The notes under the pieces were generated by a model. That model was not told where the DNA came from. It made no database searches and worked only from the letters and a program-made list of their open reading frames with translations. Below are positions 19,034 to 28,329 of a stretch of 64,000 nt of DNA, piece by piece. A program made the translations under genes and the position numbers. The stretch is from Planctomyces sp. SH-PL14 (lineage in GTDB: Bacteria > Planctomycetota > Planctomycetia > Planctomycetales > Planctomycetaceae), in the NCBI RefSeq assembly GCF_001610835.1, contig NZ_CP011270.1, positions 5,226,001-5,290,000 on the forward strand, in the 5' to 3' direction. Numbering within the stretch: the first letter of the stretch is position 1; every line of letters starts with the position of its first letter.

Positions 19034-19366
19034 AAACGACATCCTTGCCGGCACGACTCGATAGCTCAAACCCATTGTGCGACGGCACCCGGGGTCAAGG
19101 GGGCCACGCCCCCTTGACCCCGGAGGCACTTCCTGTGAGGAACCGCGGTACACAACGGATGTCCCCTTTGTCTCACCGGCGTTGAGGACTTACAGCTCGC
19201 TCTGGAATCCCGGCGGGTTGGTGCGGGGGCATCCGGCACCCTGTCCGCGTTTGGACACTCACTCCTTCAGACATCTCTCGACGGCCAGGCCTCCGGCGGG
19301 CAAAGGGCCAGAAAAACAACACAGGCCCCTCTGCACTCCCTACCAGGGTGCCCCTGGACCCGGTTC
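19034..19366 (+). repeat. dispersed structured repeat, copy 4
   Basis: A full-length copy between convergent genes. Its left end is 4 bp past the TGA of the PSCyt1 gene, and its right end is flush with the stop codon of the oxidoreductase at 19367. The 5' hairpin is a perfect 14-bp stem (GGGGTCAAGGGGGC with GCCCCCTTGACCCC). The A-rich loop module is in the 3' hairpin. Confidence 0.92.
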
Positions 19367-20578
19367 TTACGCCTTCTTTCGCTCGAACGAGTACACATCT
19401 GCATACGGATGCCGCTCACTCCGTAACGCCGCTCGCAGCATCTCCGCCGCCAGCACGCTGTAAGTGATCCCGTTCCCCCCATAGCACAACGCAAAGAACG
19501 CCCGCGGCTGTTCGGACGGAAAACCGATGTACGGAAGCCCGTCCCCGGTCTCGGCGAACGTCCCGGTCCAGGGGAACGCCAGCTCCAGCGGGATCCGCGG
19601 AAAGAGAGCCCGCCACCGCCGCTCCAAACGCTCCACCTTGGCCGGAAGAAGCGCATCGCGGGCCAGGGCGTTCTGGAACGGCACGTCTTCACCGCCCAGA
19701 AGTCCGCGGCCATCGGAAGTCGTGCGGGCGTAACAGTAGGGCCGGGCCGATTCCCAGAGCAGGCACCGGTCCGGCCAGCCGGCGAAGTCGCGGATCGGCT
19801 CGCTGGCCAGCGCGAACGAACTCGTCAGCCGCACCGGAACGGATCGCCGCAGGTACTTGAGGCTCTCAAACCCGCACGCCACGACCACGTGCCCGCAGCA
19901 GATCTCCGGTCCGCGGTCGGTCTTCACCAGCAGCCCGTCCTCCCGCTCGTGACACTCGGTCGCCTCGGTCCGGGCGAAGAGCCTGGCCCCGCGCCGCTCC
20001 CCGTCGGCCAGGAGCGCGTGCGTCAGCTGAAAGGCGTCGATCTCGGCCGCCACGCGGGACCGGATCGCTCCCGGTGCCGGGAAGTCGAACTGCCGCGAGA
20101 AGTCCTCTGAGGAAATCCACTCCACCGGCAGCCCGAACTCGCGGCGCGTCTCGAACTCGTCCCGCAGGATCTCTCCATCGGCCGCCGTCGAAGCGAAGTA
20201 GACAGTGTCGCGCCGGCGGAACTCACCCGCGCCCAACGTCCGGCACAGCCCCTCGACCTTCTCGATCGCCTCCAGCCCCGATCGATACGCCGCGACCGCC
20301 AGCCCCTGTCCGGTCTCCCGGATCAGGTCCCGAAGGTGCGTATCGATCTCGTACATCAGGAGCGCCGTCGATCCGCAGGTGCTCCCCCAGCCGAAGTTCC
20401 GCCGGTCGAGCACGACGACATCGCGGCCGTCCTCGACGAGGCTGCGGGCAATGCACGCGCCGGTGATCCCACCCCCCAGGACGAGCACCTCGCACGCGAG
20501 CGAGCGATCGAGAGGCTCGTAGGTCTTGAGAAACCCGTTCTTGGCGGGCCAGAAGGGATAGCCGCTCGTGAGATCCAT
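19367..20578 (-). CDS. FAD-dependent oxidoreductase, DAO (glycine/D-amino acid oxidase) family
   Basis: A 403-residue flavoprotein. The dinucleotide-binding motif VLVLGGGITGACIARSLVE lies at about residues 31-49, followed by VVVLDRR, the acidic end of the second strand. The C-terminal GDGLPYIGF is the conserved second FAD contact of the DAO fold. The substrate is not evident. The start at 20578 is chosen because upstream sequence in this frame contains the terminator of the dps gene. It is downstream of dps on the same strand but separated by a strong terminator, so probably transcribed independently. Confidence 0.88.
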   Translation of the reverse strand: MDLTSGYPFWPAKNGFLKTYEPLDRSLACEVLVLGGGITGACIARSLVEDGRDVVVLDRRNFGWGSTCGSTALLMYEIDTHLRDLIRETGQGLAVAAYRSGLEAIEKVEGLCRTLGAGEFRRRDTVYFASTAADGEILRDEFETRREFGLPVEWISSEDFSRQFDFPAPGAIRSRVAAEIDAFQLTHALLADGERRGARLFARTEATECHEREDGLLVKTDRGPEICCGHVVVACGFESLKYLRRSVPVRLTSSFALASEPIRDFAGWPDRCLLWESARPYCYARTTSDGRGLLGGEDVPFQNALARDALLPAKVERLERRWRALFPRIPLELAFPWTGTFAETGDGLPYIGFPSEQPRAFFALCYGGNGITYSVLAAEMLRAALRSERHPYADVYSFERKKA

Positions 20579-20662
20579 GGTCGCTTCGTGAAACCGAAAG
20601 CGGAGGGCAGCAACACGCTCCGTCGTTGCCTTCCCGGCAGGACGCGTCGCCGCCCTCCGCGC

Positions 20663-20696
20663 AATAAAAAAGGGGCAGGTCCCCCAACCTGCCCCC
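20663..20696 (-). terminator. rho-independent terminator of dps
   Basis: On the minus strand a GC-rich stem (GGGGCAGGT at 20672-20680 pairing with ACCTGCCCC at 20687-20695) is followed by a run of six T. This is a textbook intrinsic terminator, 66 bp after the dps stop codon. Confidence 0.88.
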
Positions 20697-20761
20697 GTGC
20701 GACCAGCTCGCGGATCACCTTGACGGTGCTCCGCGGGCCGTGCATCCACCGTGCGGAACGG

Positions 20762-21274
20762 TCACTCCGACTGCATCAGGTACGACTGCAGCAGATACCG
20801 GTGCTGATCGAGCATCCGCAGACAGTCCACCAGCATGTCGGAGGTCCCGGGATCTTCTTCCTCATCCGCGAGGCGAATTCCTTCCTTCGTCGCCTCGCCG
20901 ACCGTGAGGTACAGGTCAACGAGATGATTCACCACTTCGGGGATCGCCTGCGTCTCCGCAGCGAGCTGCTTCAGCGACGAGTTCTTGGCGACATGCCGAG
21001 CGGTGCCGTGGGTGATGAACCCGAGCGACCGCTGCCGTTCGGCAGTCGTGTCGATCGTGGCGTCGAGCTCCTCGGCCAGCTTGTCGAGGAGCTTGTGGAC
21101 GCCAAAGAAGCTCGATCCCGCAATGTTCCAGTGCGCCTGCTTCACCTGCATCCGCAGGTCCAGAAGGTCGGTCACCCCCTGGGTCAGGGTCTTGCTCACC
21201 GCCTCGCTGCCGTGGATTTCGTTGGCGGAGTGGTGCGATTCCTTGTCGTTTCGAACAGCCAGTTTCGTTGCCAT
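20762..21274 (-). CDS. dps: Dps/ferritin-like DNA-protection protein
   Basis: A 170-residue protein of the Dps family, which oxidises and stores iron and protects DNA under starvation or oxidative stress. The ferroxidase segment is visible (QVKQAHWNIAGSSFFGVHKLLDKLAEELD spread over two helices, with the expected His, Asp and Glu). It is followed by VGEATKEGIRLADEEEDPGTSDML, typical of the third and fourth helices. The N-terminal tail is polar with Lys and His. AAAGGAG six bases before the ATG supports the start. Assembly into a 12-mer cage is inferred from family. A helical unknown gene lies upstream on the same strand. Confidence 0.92.
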   Translation of the reverse strand: MATKLAVRNDKESHHSANEIHGSEAVSKTLTQGVTDLLDLRMQVKQAHWNIAGSSFFGVHKLLDKLAEELDATIDTTAERQRSLGFITHGTARHVAKNSSLKQLAAETQAIPEVVNHLVDLYLTVGEATKEGIRLADEEEDPGTSDMLVDCLRMLDQHRYLLQSYLMQSE

Positions 21275-21365
21275 CGTGAACTCCTTTGTCGTGAATGTTT
21301 CAGTAAGGTTTCATGTTTCCAAAACCCGGCCCGCGTCGAACCGGGCCGGCGGAGCCGACGCGGGC

Positions 21366-22007
21366 TCAGGACTGCGTCGCGATCTCGATATCCCACAGCT
21401 CGCGCCAGCAGACGCGCGTCTCCTCGACGGAGCGGTGGAGTTTCATAAGGAGCGCCCGGACGCGGCCGTGGCTCTCCTGAAGCACCCGCGTGAGCAGCGC
21501 CTCGTAGGCGCTCTCGGCGAAGGCGATATCGCGGCAGAAGGTCGGAGACGAAAGGCTCCCGCCGCGGCGAAGGTGGTGGACGGCCCGGTTCCAGGCGTCG
21601 CGAACCTCTTCCATTTCGAGGTCGATCGAAACGCTCGGGGTGCGGCCCCCTAGCACGTCCCGGGCCAGGATCCGGCAGTGGCTGGAACGGACGCTCACGA
21701 CTCCTTGGGCAAAGAGGCGGACGTCGTTATCGCTGGTAACCTCGGAAAGGCGGTTGTAGCCGTGGTAGCTGGCCAGGGCCGCCTGCAGGAGCCGCTGCTG
21801 TACAACCTCCATGTTGTCCACATCGGTGAAGCAGACCGTATCACGGCCCCCGCGGCAGGCGGAATCGAATCCGCCCGAAGGCGGGAGGCGGTCAAAAGCG
21901 GACACGTCGGTGATCATGATGTCGTGGTGTCGGCGAAGCACAAACTGGTGAACCAAATCGACCCGAAACAGGCCCATTGCAATCGCGATACCAAACGCAT
22001 CGGGCAT
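21366..22007 (-). CDS. helical protein, possibly ferritin-like (DUF2383-like)
   Basis: A 213-residue frame; the start is uncertain. The first 65 residues look poorly conserved, and alternative starts exist near 21917 and 21812. From about residue 66 the protein is alpha-helical. Its pattern (LLQAALASYHGYNRLSEV, then RSSHCRILARDVLGG, then ESAYEALLTRVLQESHGRV) resembles four-helix-bundle DUF2383 stress proteins. That resemblance is by eye only. The position next to dps on the same strand, 91 bp upstream, is consistent with a stress role. It could also be an unrelated hypothetical protein. Confidence 0.55.
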   Translation of the reverse strand: MPDAFGIAIAMGLFRVDLVHQFVLRRHHDIMITDVSAFDRLPPSGGFDSACRGGRDTVCFTDVDNMEVVQQRLLQAALASYHGYNRLSEVTSDNDVRLFAQGVVSVRSSHCRILARDVLGGRTPSVSIDLEMEEVRDAWNRAVHHLRRGGSLSSPTFCRDIAFAESAYEALLTRVLQESHGRVRALLMKLHRSVEETRVCWRELWDIEIATQS

Positions 22008-22327
22008 TGCGAAGCTGCAACATTCGCGTCCTAAGGACTAGGTTTTTCGGCACTTGCGGCTACAGTTGTTCCCGCCTCCTGCCGCCGGCGGCCTGGGTTT
22101 CGGCGTTCCGCCGATGACCTGCGGCCGATCATCGGCTGGGAGGCAGTCGTCCACGACGGAAGACCTGCCGGGGACTTCGGGAGTGGGACAACGCGTCCGC
22201 CGGAACTTGGACGGGATTGGTACTCCGCACGGTCCTTCCGGAACGCGGAAGTGCCGTCTTTTGGCACCCCGCGTGCTGAAGGGGCCTTCCCCCGGACGTC
22301 GCCGGAGCGTGTCGTGTTGCAACCGTG
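22008..22327. promoter_or_regulatory. divergent intergenic region, no gene seen
   Basis: 320 bp between the helical protein gene and the hybrid kinase gene. It contains a short CCGCCGGCGG palindrome near 22083. It presumably holds both promoters; none could be assigned. Confidence 0.35.
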
Positions 22328-25300
22328 ATGGGCGTTCCCTTGTTTTCGAAATCCTCGGCGAAAACGAGCCTGGCGATCGGGTTCCTGCTGCTGGTCCTGG
22401 TGCTGGTGGCGAACGCGCTGATCTCCTACCGCAACGTCCGCCAGCTCAACGAGGACGGACAGCTGGTCAGCCGCGCGCTGGAAGTCCAGTCCGCTCTAGG
22501 AAATGTCGAGACCGGCATCAGCCGCTGCACCGCCAACCAGCGGGGGTATCTGCTCACCTCCGACCCCTTCTTCAAGCAGCGCTATCGGGAGAACGTCCAG
22601 CTCCTCGACGTGTCGATTCGCCGGCTCCGCGAGCTGGCGCAGTCCCTGGAGCAGTTCCCCGCCGACGAAGCGGACCTCGATCAGGTCGAGCAGGCCATCG
22701 AGGATCACGTCGCCAGCCTGGATCGCCTCTTCGACCAGCCGGTCCAGACCCGCGAGCCCGCCGTCGTCGACGAAATCGCCGGCGGCGAGGCGGTCGTCCG
22801 GCGGGAGGCGATCCGCAACGGCCTCGCCCGCCTGCGGTCGCACCAGGACTCGATGCTGACCCACCTGCAGCTCGTCCACGCCCGGACCTACTCCTCCGCG
22901 GTCCTCAGCCTGACCCTGACCGGGATCGTGGGACTGCTGCTCCTGGCGTTCTACCTGTGGCTTGTTCAGCGGTACGTCTCCAGCCGGGCCGAGGCGGAGT
23001 CCGCCACGCGGGCCCACCGCGCCGTCCTCCAGGCGACGCTCAACGGCATCCGCGACGGCGTCGTGGCGACCGACGCGCGCGGCAGCATCACCTTCCTTAA
23101 TCCGACCGCCGAGCAGCTCGTCGGCTGGACGACGGCGGACGCGATCGGGAAGCCGATCGAAGCGGTCTGCGGGATCGTCGACGAACGGACCCGGCAGCGG
23201 CTTCCCGGCCCCCTGGCTCCCCCGCCGAAGAAGGAAGACAGCCGCAGCGGGATCCACCACGGCACGCTCCTGATCGACCGCGCCGGGGAGTCGCGGCCGG
23301 TCGAGGAGGCGGGCGCGCCGATCGTCGACGACCACGGCCGGACAATCGGCGCCGTCCTGGTGATCCGGGACGTTACCGAGCGCCGCGCCCAGGAGCGGGA
23401 GCTGATCGAGCGGGAGACGCAGATCCGCTCGCTGCTCGACTCCACCGACGAAGCGATCTGCGGACTCAACCTGGACGGGGTCTGCACGTTCTGCAACGCC
23501 GCCTCGCTCCGCATGCTCGGCTACGGGCGGCAGGAAGACCTTGTCGGCCGCCCCCTCGGGCCGCTCGTCCATCATGACGCCCCCGACGCGTCCCCCGGGC
23601 CGGAGGCGGACTGGGCGATCGGCAAGGCGACGCGGAACGGCGACGCCCTTCACGGCGACGATCAGTGGATGCGGCGGCAAGACGGCAGCGCGTTCCCGGT
23701 CGAATACCGCTGCACCCCCGTCCACCGCGAGGGGGCGCTGGTCGGGTCGGTCGTGACGTTCCTCGACATCACCGAGCGCCGCCGCGGCGAGGCGGCCGCC
23801 GCGGAACGGGAGCGGCTCGTCGCCCTCCGGGCCGCCAAGGCGGCGGCGATGTCGCGGGATGCGCCGCTGCCGGACGTCCTGCGGGAACTCACTTCGGTCA
23901 TCGCCACCCAGCTCGGCGCGGCGGCGGTGCGGATCTGGACCCTCGAAGAGGACCAGACGATGCTCCGCCTGCGGGCCTCGGGAGGGGAAGGGGCGGACGC
24001 GGTCACCAACAGTGCCTATGAGCGGGTCCGCGTCGGAGAGCGGCGCGTGGGACGGGTCGCGCTCACGGGAGAGCCGCTGGTCGACGAGGGACCGGCGTTC
24101 GACCCGCGGGCCACGAATCCGCGGTGGACCTCCCGGGAGAAGGTCGTCGCCTTCGCCGGATTTCCCCTGCGGGTCGAGGGGCGGACCGTCGGCGTCCTGG
24201 CGGTGCTGTCGCGGCTCCCGCTCACTCCGTCGGTCCTGGCGGAGCTCCCGCCGATGGCGGACGGCCTGGGGCAGTACATCGAGCGGCGGGAGGCGGAGCG
24301 GCGGCTGCGGGAGAGCGAACAGCGGCTGCGGCTGACCGTCGAGGCGGCCGACATCGGGACGTGGGACTACAACCTCCGGACCGGGGTCCTGGAGTGGTCC
24401 GAGCGGTGCAAGACGATGTTCGGCCTGGCGCCGGACGATGCGGTCAGCTACGAGCGGTTCCTCGAGATCCTGCACCCGGACGACCGCGATCGCGTCGAGG
24501 CGGTCGTCGCGCGGGCGAGCGATCCGGAGGGGAACGGCGAGTACGACACCGAGTTCCGCGCGGTCTGGCCCGACCGCTCGCTTCACTGGATCGTCGCCAA
24601 GGGGCAGGGGTTCTTCGAGCCGGAAGGGGAGCGGCCGCGCTCAGGTTCGCCGCCGCGGACCGACACGGAGGGAGAGGGGGACCGCCGGGTTGCGGTGCGG
24701 CTCCTCGGGACCGCGATGGACGTGACGCACAGCCGCCAGGCGGCCGCGGAGCTCGCGGCGAGCGAGGCCCGGTTCCGGCAGCTCGCGGACGCCATGCCGC
24801 AGATCGTGTGGGTCGCCGACGCCGAGGGGCGGCGGGAGTACTACAACCGCCGCTGGTACGACTACAGCGGCTGCGCCCCGGACGCCTGCGTCGGCCAGAA
24901 GCTCGACCCGCTCCTGCACGCGGACGACCGGGAGCGGGCCGCGGCGGTGTGGGACCGGTCGCTCGCGTCCGGCGAGCCGTACCAGATCGAGTACCGGCTG
25001 GAGTCGAGCGGAGGGGACTCCCGCTGGTTCCTCGTCCGGGCCCTTCCGGTCCGGGATGAGGCAGGGACGATCGTCAAGTGGTACGGCACCAGCACCGACA
25101 TCGAGGACAAGAAGCGGTTCGAGGAGACCCTGCGGCGGAGCGAGGAGTTCGCCCGCAGCGTCCTCGAGAGCAGCCCCGACTGCGTCAAGATCGTCGATCT
25201 CGAGGGGCGGCTCCTGTGGATGAACCAGAACGGCCAGCAGCTGTTCCAGGTGGAGGACTTCGAGGGGGTGCGGGGGCGGAGCTGGGCCGATTTCTGGAGC

Positions 25301-27958
25301 GAAGGGGGGCACGCCGCCTCCTGCCGCGCGGCGATCGAAGCGGCCGCCGCGGGAGGGATCGGCCGGTTCCAGGGGATGTGCCGGACCCTCGCCGGAGTTC
25401 CGCGGTGGTGGGACGTGGCGGTCACGCCGGTCCGCGGCCCGCAGGAAGAGGTCGAGCGGCTGCTGTGCGTCTCGCGGGACGTGACGGCGGACCGGGAAGG
25501 GCAGGAGCGGCTCCGCATCAGTGAAGAGAACCTGCGGCACGTCCTCGACTCGATGCTGCCGTTCGTGGCCGTCATCGACCCGGCCGGAGAGCTGATCGAG
25601 GTCAACCAGTCGGCCCTGACGGTGACGGGGCTGCGGCGGGAGGAGGTCATCGGAAAGCCGTTCTGGGAGTGCGACTGGTGGAGCTACGACACCGCCGCCT
25701 CCGGGCGGATCCGCGAGGCGTTCCGGCGGGCGGCGTCCGGGGAGTTCGTCCGCTATGACGAAGCCTGCCGCGTCCTCGACGACGGACGGATGACGGTCGA
25801 CTTCCAGCTCCAGCCGGTCTATCACGGCGACGGCCTCAAGTTCGTCGTTGCCTCGGCGGTCGACATCACCGACCGCAAGCGGGCCGAGGACCAGCTTGCG
25901 AACTCGCAGCAGTTCCTCCGTTCCTCGCTCGACGCCCTGTCGAGCCACATCGCGGTCCTCGACGAGCGGGGGACGATCCTGACGGTCAACGAGTCGTGGA
26001 AGCGGTTCGGCGGACAGCACCGGTTCCACGCGCCGTTCTGTACCGTCGGGACGAACTACCTCGCCGCCTGCGAGGAGCTTCCAGGGGCCGATGTCGACGG
26101 AGAGATCCGGTCCGCGGCGGACGCCATCCGCGGCGTCATCGCGGGAGAGCGACCCCGGTACTCCGTCCAGTACTCCTGGTCCGCCGGAGAGGGGAACGGC
26201 GTCCCGGGGAGCGAGCGGCGGTGGTTCCAGATGACGGTCACGCGGTTCCTGGGGACCGGCGAAGCCCGCGTCGTCGTGGCTCATGAGGACATCACCCGCC
26301 AGATCGAGAGCCAGGAACTCATGCGCAGCCGGTCGGAGCAGCTTCGGCGGCTGGCGGACGTCGCCACGGAGCTGACCGCGGCGAACGACCTGCAGTCGAT
26401 CCTGCGGATCGTCACCGAAGGGGCGAAGAGCCTCCTCGGCGGCGACCAGGCGATGACGAGCCACGTCTTCGACGCCCAGTGGTCCGAGGGGGAGCACTTC
26501 ATCTGCCGGGATCCCGCGACTCCCGCCGCGGTCCCGGCGATCCCGTTCCCCGACGGCCTGGGGCTCGCGGACCGGGTCTGCGGCCGCAACCAGATCGTCC
26601 GGCTGACGCGGGCCGACGACGTGCAACACGGGAAGGCATCCCAGGCCGCGGCGCGGAGCTGGATCGCCGCGCCGCTGGTCCATCTGGACGGGACCAACCT
26701 GGGGATGATCCAGCTCGCCGGCAAGCGGGGCGGGGGCGACATTGGTGGCGGCGGCGCGGACTTCACTCACGACGACGAGTCGGTCCTTGTCCAGCTGTCG
26801 CAGATGGCGTCGGTCGCGATCGAGAACGCCCGGCTGTACTCGCAGCTTCAGGAGTCGATCCGCCGCAAGGACGAGTTCCTGGCGATGCTGGGACACGAGC
26901 TCCGCAATCCGCTGGCGGGGATCGTGAGCGGGGTCGATGCGCTCGGGATGCTGCCGCTCCCCGGCGAGGCGACCGAGATGCAGGCGGTGATCGGCCGGCA
27001 GGCGGCCCACATGTCGCGGATCGTCGACGACCTGCTCGACGTCTCGCGGATTGTCCGGGGGAAACTGACGCTCCGGCCGGAGCCGGTCCGGCTGAACGAC
27101 CTCGTGCGGAACGTCGTCCGAGACTACGCCTCCGCGCAGGGGGATGACGAGTGCGAGATCCGGACGGAGGTCTGCGGGGAGGAGATCTGGATCGAGGGGG
27201 ACATGACGCGGCTCAACCAGGTCCTCTCGAACCTGCTCCACAACAGCTGCAAGTTCGGCGACGGCTCCAACGTCGTGACTCTCGGCCTGCGGCGGGGGGC
27301 GAGCGGCCGGGACGCCGTGGTCTCCGTGAAGGACCAGGGGATCGGGATGACGGCCGAGACCCTGAGCCGGATCTTCGAGCCCTTCAACCAGGCGGACGTG
27401 AGCCTCGACCGGAGCCGCGGCGGCCTGGGCCTGGGGCTGGCGCTCGTGAAGGGGCTGGTTCGCCTGCACGGCGGGAGCGTGACGGCTTCGAGCGCGGGGC
27501 TGCACCAGGGGGCGGAGTTCACGATCGTCCTGCCGACGATTGCCGCTCCGTCGTCCAAGGCGCCGGAGTCGGAGTCGACCGCGATCCAGCCGTGCCGGGT
27601 CCTGCTGATCGACGACCGCCGCGACGCGATCCTGCCGATCCGGAGCATGCTCTCGAAGGACGGGCACACGGTGCAGACGGCGTCCGACGGTCCGGAGGGA
27701 ATCCAGTGCGCGGAGACGTTCCAGCCGGACGTGATCCTGTGTGACATTGGCCTCACGCCGCCGATGAGCGGTTACGACGTGGCCCGCGAGCTCCGCAGCC
27801 GCGAGGAGTTCCGCGAGACCTACATGGTCGCGGTGACGGGCTACACGCAGGACGAGTATCGCCAGCGGGCGTTCGAGGCGGGCTTTGACTATCACGTGAA
27901 GAAGCCGGTCGATCTCCACATGTTGCGGAAGATCCTTGCCTCACGGGCCCGCTTCTGA
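22328..27958 (+). CDS. multi-PAS hybrid sensor histidine kinase/response regulator
   Basis: A 1876-residue kinase. An N-terminal helix (about 14-34) and a second transmembrane helix (about 195-218) flank a CHASE3-like periplasmic sensor. Then follow two PAS domains (about 230-490), GAF (about 495-660), five PAS domains (about 665-1335) and a second GAF (about 1340-1505). After these come HisKA with the phosphoacceptor in FLAMLGHELRNP (His near 1523), HATPase (GIGM and GLGLGLALV) and a C-terminal receiver (VILCDIGL Asp, KKPVD Lys). It presumably autophosphorylates in response to a periplasmic signal and redox or ligand cues sensed by PAS/GAF. No separate response regulator is adjacent, so output goes elsewhere. 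ATG 22328 is preferred to the overlapping GTG 22325. Confidence 0.93.
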   Translation: MGVPLFSKSSAKTSLAIGFLLLVLVLVANALISYRNVRQLNEDGQLVSRALEVQSALGNVETGISRCTANQRGYLLTSDPFFKQRYRENVQLLDVSIRRLRELAQSLEQFPADEADLDQVEQAIEDHVASLDRLFDQPVQTREPAVVDEIAGGEAVVRREAIRNGLARLRSHQDSMLTHLQLVHARTYSSAVLSLTLTGIVGLLLLAFYLWLVQRYVSSRAEAESATRAHRAVLQATLNGIRDGVVATDARGSITFLNPTAEQLVGWTTADAIGKPIEAVCGIVDERTRQRLPGPLAPPPKKEDSRSGIHHGTLLIDRAGESRPVEEAGAPIVDDHGRTIGAVLVIRDVTERRAQERELIERETQIRSLLDSTDEAICGLNLDGVCTFCNAASLRMLGYGRQEDLVGRPLGPLVHHDAPDASPGPEADWAIGKATRNGDALHGDDQWMRRQDGSAFPVEYRCTPVHREGALVGSVVTFLDITERRRGEAAAAERERLVALRAAKAAAMSRDAPLPDVLRELTSVIATQLGAAAVRIWTLEEDQTMLRLRASGGEGADAVTNSAYERVRVGERRVGRVALTGEPLVDEGPAFDPRATNPRWTSREKVVAFAGFPLRVEGRTVGVLAVLSRLPLTPSVLAELPPMADGLGQYIERREAERRLRESEQRLRLTVEAADIGTWDYNLRTGVLEWSERCKTMFGLAPDDAVSYERFLEILHPDDRDRVEAVVARASDPEGNGEYDTEFRAVWPDRSLHWIVAKGQGFFEPEGERPRSGSPPRTDTEGEGDRRVAVRLLGTAMDVTHSRQAAAELAASEARFRQLADAMPQIVWVADAEGRREYYNRRWYDYSGCAPDACVGQKLDPLLHADDRERAAAVWDRSLASGEPYQIEYRLESSGGDSRWFLVRALPVRDEAGTIVKWYGTSTDIEDKKRFEETLRRSEEFARSVLESSPDCVKIVDLEGRLLWMNQNGQQLFQVEDFEGVRGRSWADFWSEGGHAASCRAAIEAAAAGGIGRFQGMCRTLAGVPRWWDVAVTPVRGPQEEVERLLCVSRDVTADREGQERLRISEENLRHVLDSMLPFVAVIDPAGELIEVNQSALTVTGLRREEVIGKPFWECDWWSYDTAASGRIREAFRRAASGEFVRYDEACRVLDDGRMTVDFQLQPVYHGDGLKFVVASAVDITDRKRAEDQLANSQQFLRSSLDALSSHIAVLDERGTILTVNESWKRFGGQHRFHAPFCTVGTNYLAACEELPGADVDGEIRSAADAIRGVIAGERPRYSVQYSWSAGEGNGVPGSERRWFQMTVTRFLGTGEARVVVAHEDITRQIESQELMRSRSEQLRRLADVATELTAANDLQSILRIVTEGAKSLLGGDQAMTSHVFDAQWSEGEHFICRDPATPAAVPAIPFPDGLGLADRVCGRNQIVRLTRADDVQHGKASQAAARSWIAAPLVHLDGTNLGMIQLAGKRGGGDIGGGGADFTHDDESVLVQLSQMASVAIENARLYSQLQESIRRKDEFLAMLGHELRNPLAGIVSGVDALGMLPLPGEATEMQAVIGRQAAHMSRIVDDLLDVSRIVRGKLTLRPEPVRLNDLVRNVVRDYASAQGDDECEIRTEVCGEEIWIEGDMTRLNQVLSNLLHNSCKFGDGSNVVTLGLRRGASGRDAVVSVKDQGIGMTAETLSRIFEPFNQADVSLDRSRGGLGLGLALVKGLVRLHGGSVTASSAGLHQGAEFTIVLPTIAAPSSKAPESESTAIQPCRVLLIDDRRDAILPIRSMLSKDGHTVQTASDGPEGIQCAETFQPDVILCDIGLTPPMSGYDVARELRSREEFRETYMVAVTGYTQDEYRQRAFEAGFDYHVKKPVDLHMLRKILASRARF

Positions 27959-27968
27959 GGGGTGGGAC

Positions 27969-28296
27969 AAATCGCGTCCTGGCCGGCACGGCTCCCATAG
28001 CTCAACCCAACGTGCGACGGCAGCCGGGGTCAAGGGGGCAACCCCTTGCCGCCGGAGGCACTTCCATGAGGAACCGTAGTAAGCAACGGATGTCCGCTTT
28101 GTGGAACCGGCGTTGAGGACTCACCGCTCGCCCTGGAATCCCAGCGTGTTGGTGAGGGGGCATCCGATACGTTGTCCGCGCTTGGACACGCACTCCTTCA
28201 GGCATCTCTCGACGGCCAGGCCTCCGGCGGGCAAAGGGGGCCAAAAAACAACACAGGCCCCTCTGCACTCCCCACCAGGGTGCCCCTGGACCCGGT
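27969..28296 (+). repeat. dispersed structured repeat, copy 5
   Basis: A full-length copy between the convergent kinase and sulfatase genes, starting 11 bp after the kinase stop codon. The A-rich loop module (CCAAAAAACAACACAGG) is in the 3' hairpin. Confidence 0.9.
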
Positions 28297-28329
28297 AGGG
28301 CGGTTGCGCTGTGCCTGGCTTGGGCCGAC

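Noticed and set aside
16105-19035. 976-residue open frame on the minus strand
   Set aside because: It is fully antisense to the PSCyt1/DUF1553 gene, is rich in Arg/Gly/Val/Leu without motifs, and arises from the high GC content of codon position three.
19036-19463. ORFs inside the dispersed repeat (for example sequences containing [12 protein letters not shown])
   Set aside because: Similar peptides occur in most copies but in different frames, with stops and indels. Conservation is at the nucleotide and hairpin level, not the protein level.
24641-27919. 1092-residue open frame on the minus strand
   Set aside because: It is antisense to the hybrid kinase, whose domains are unmistakable. The antisense translation is low-complexity.
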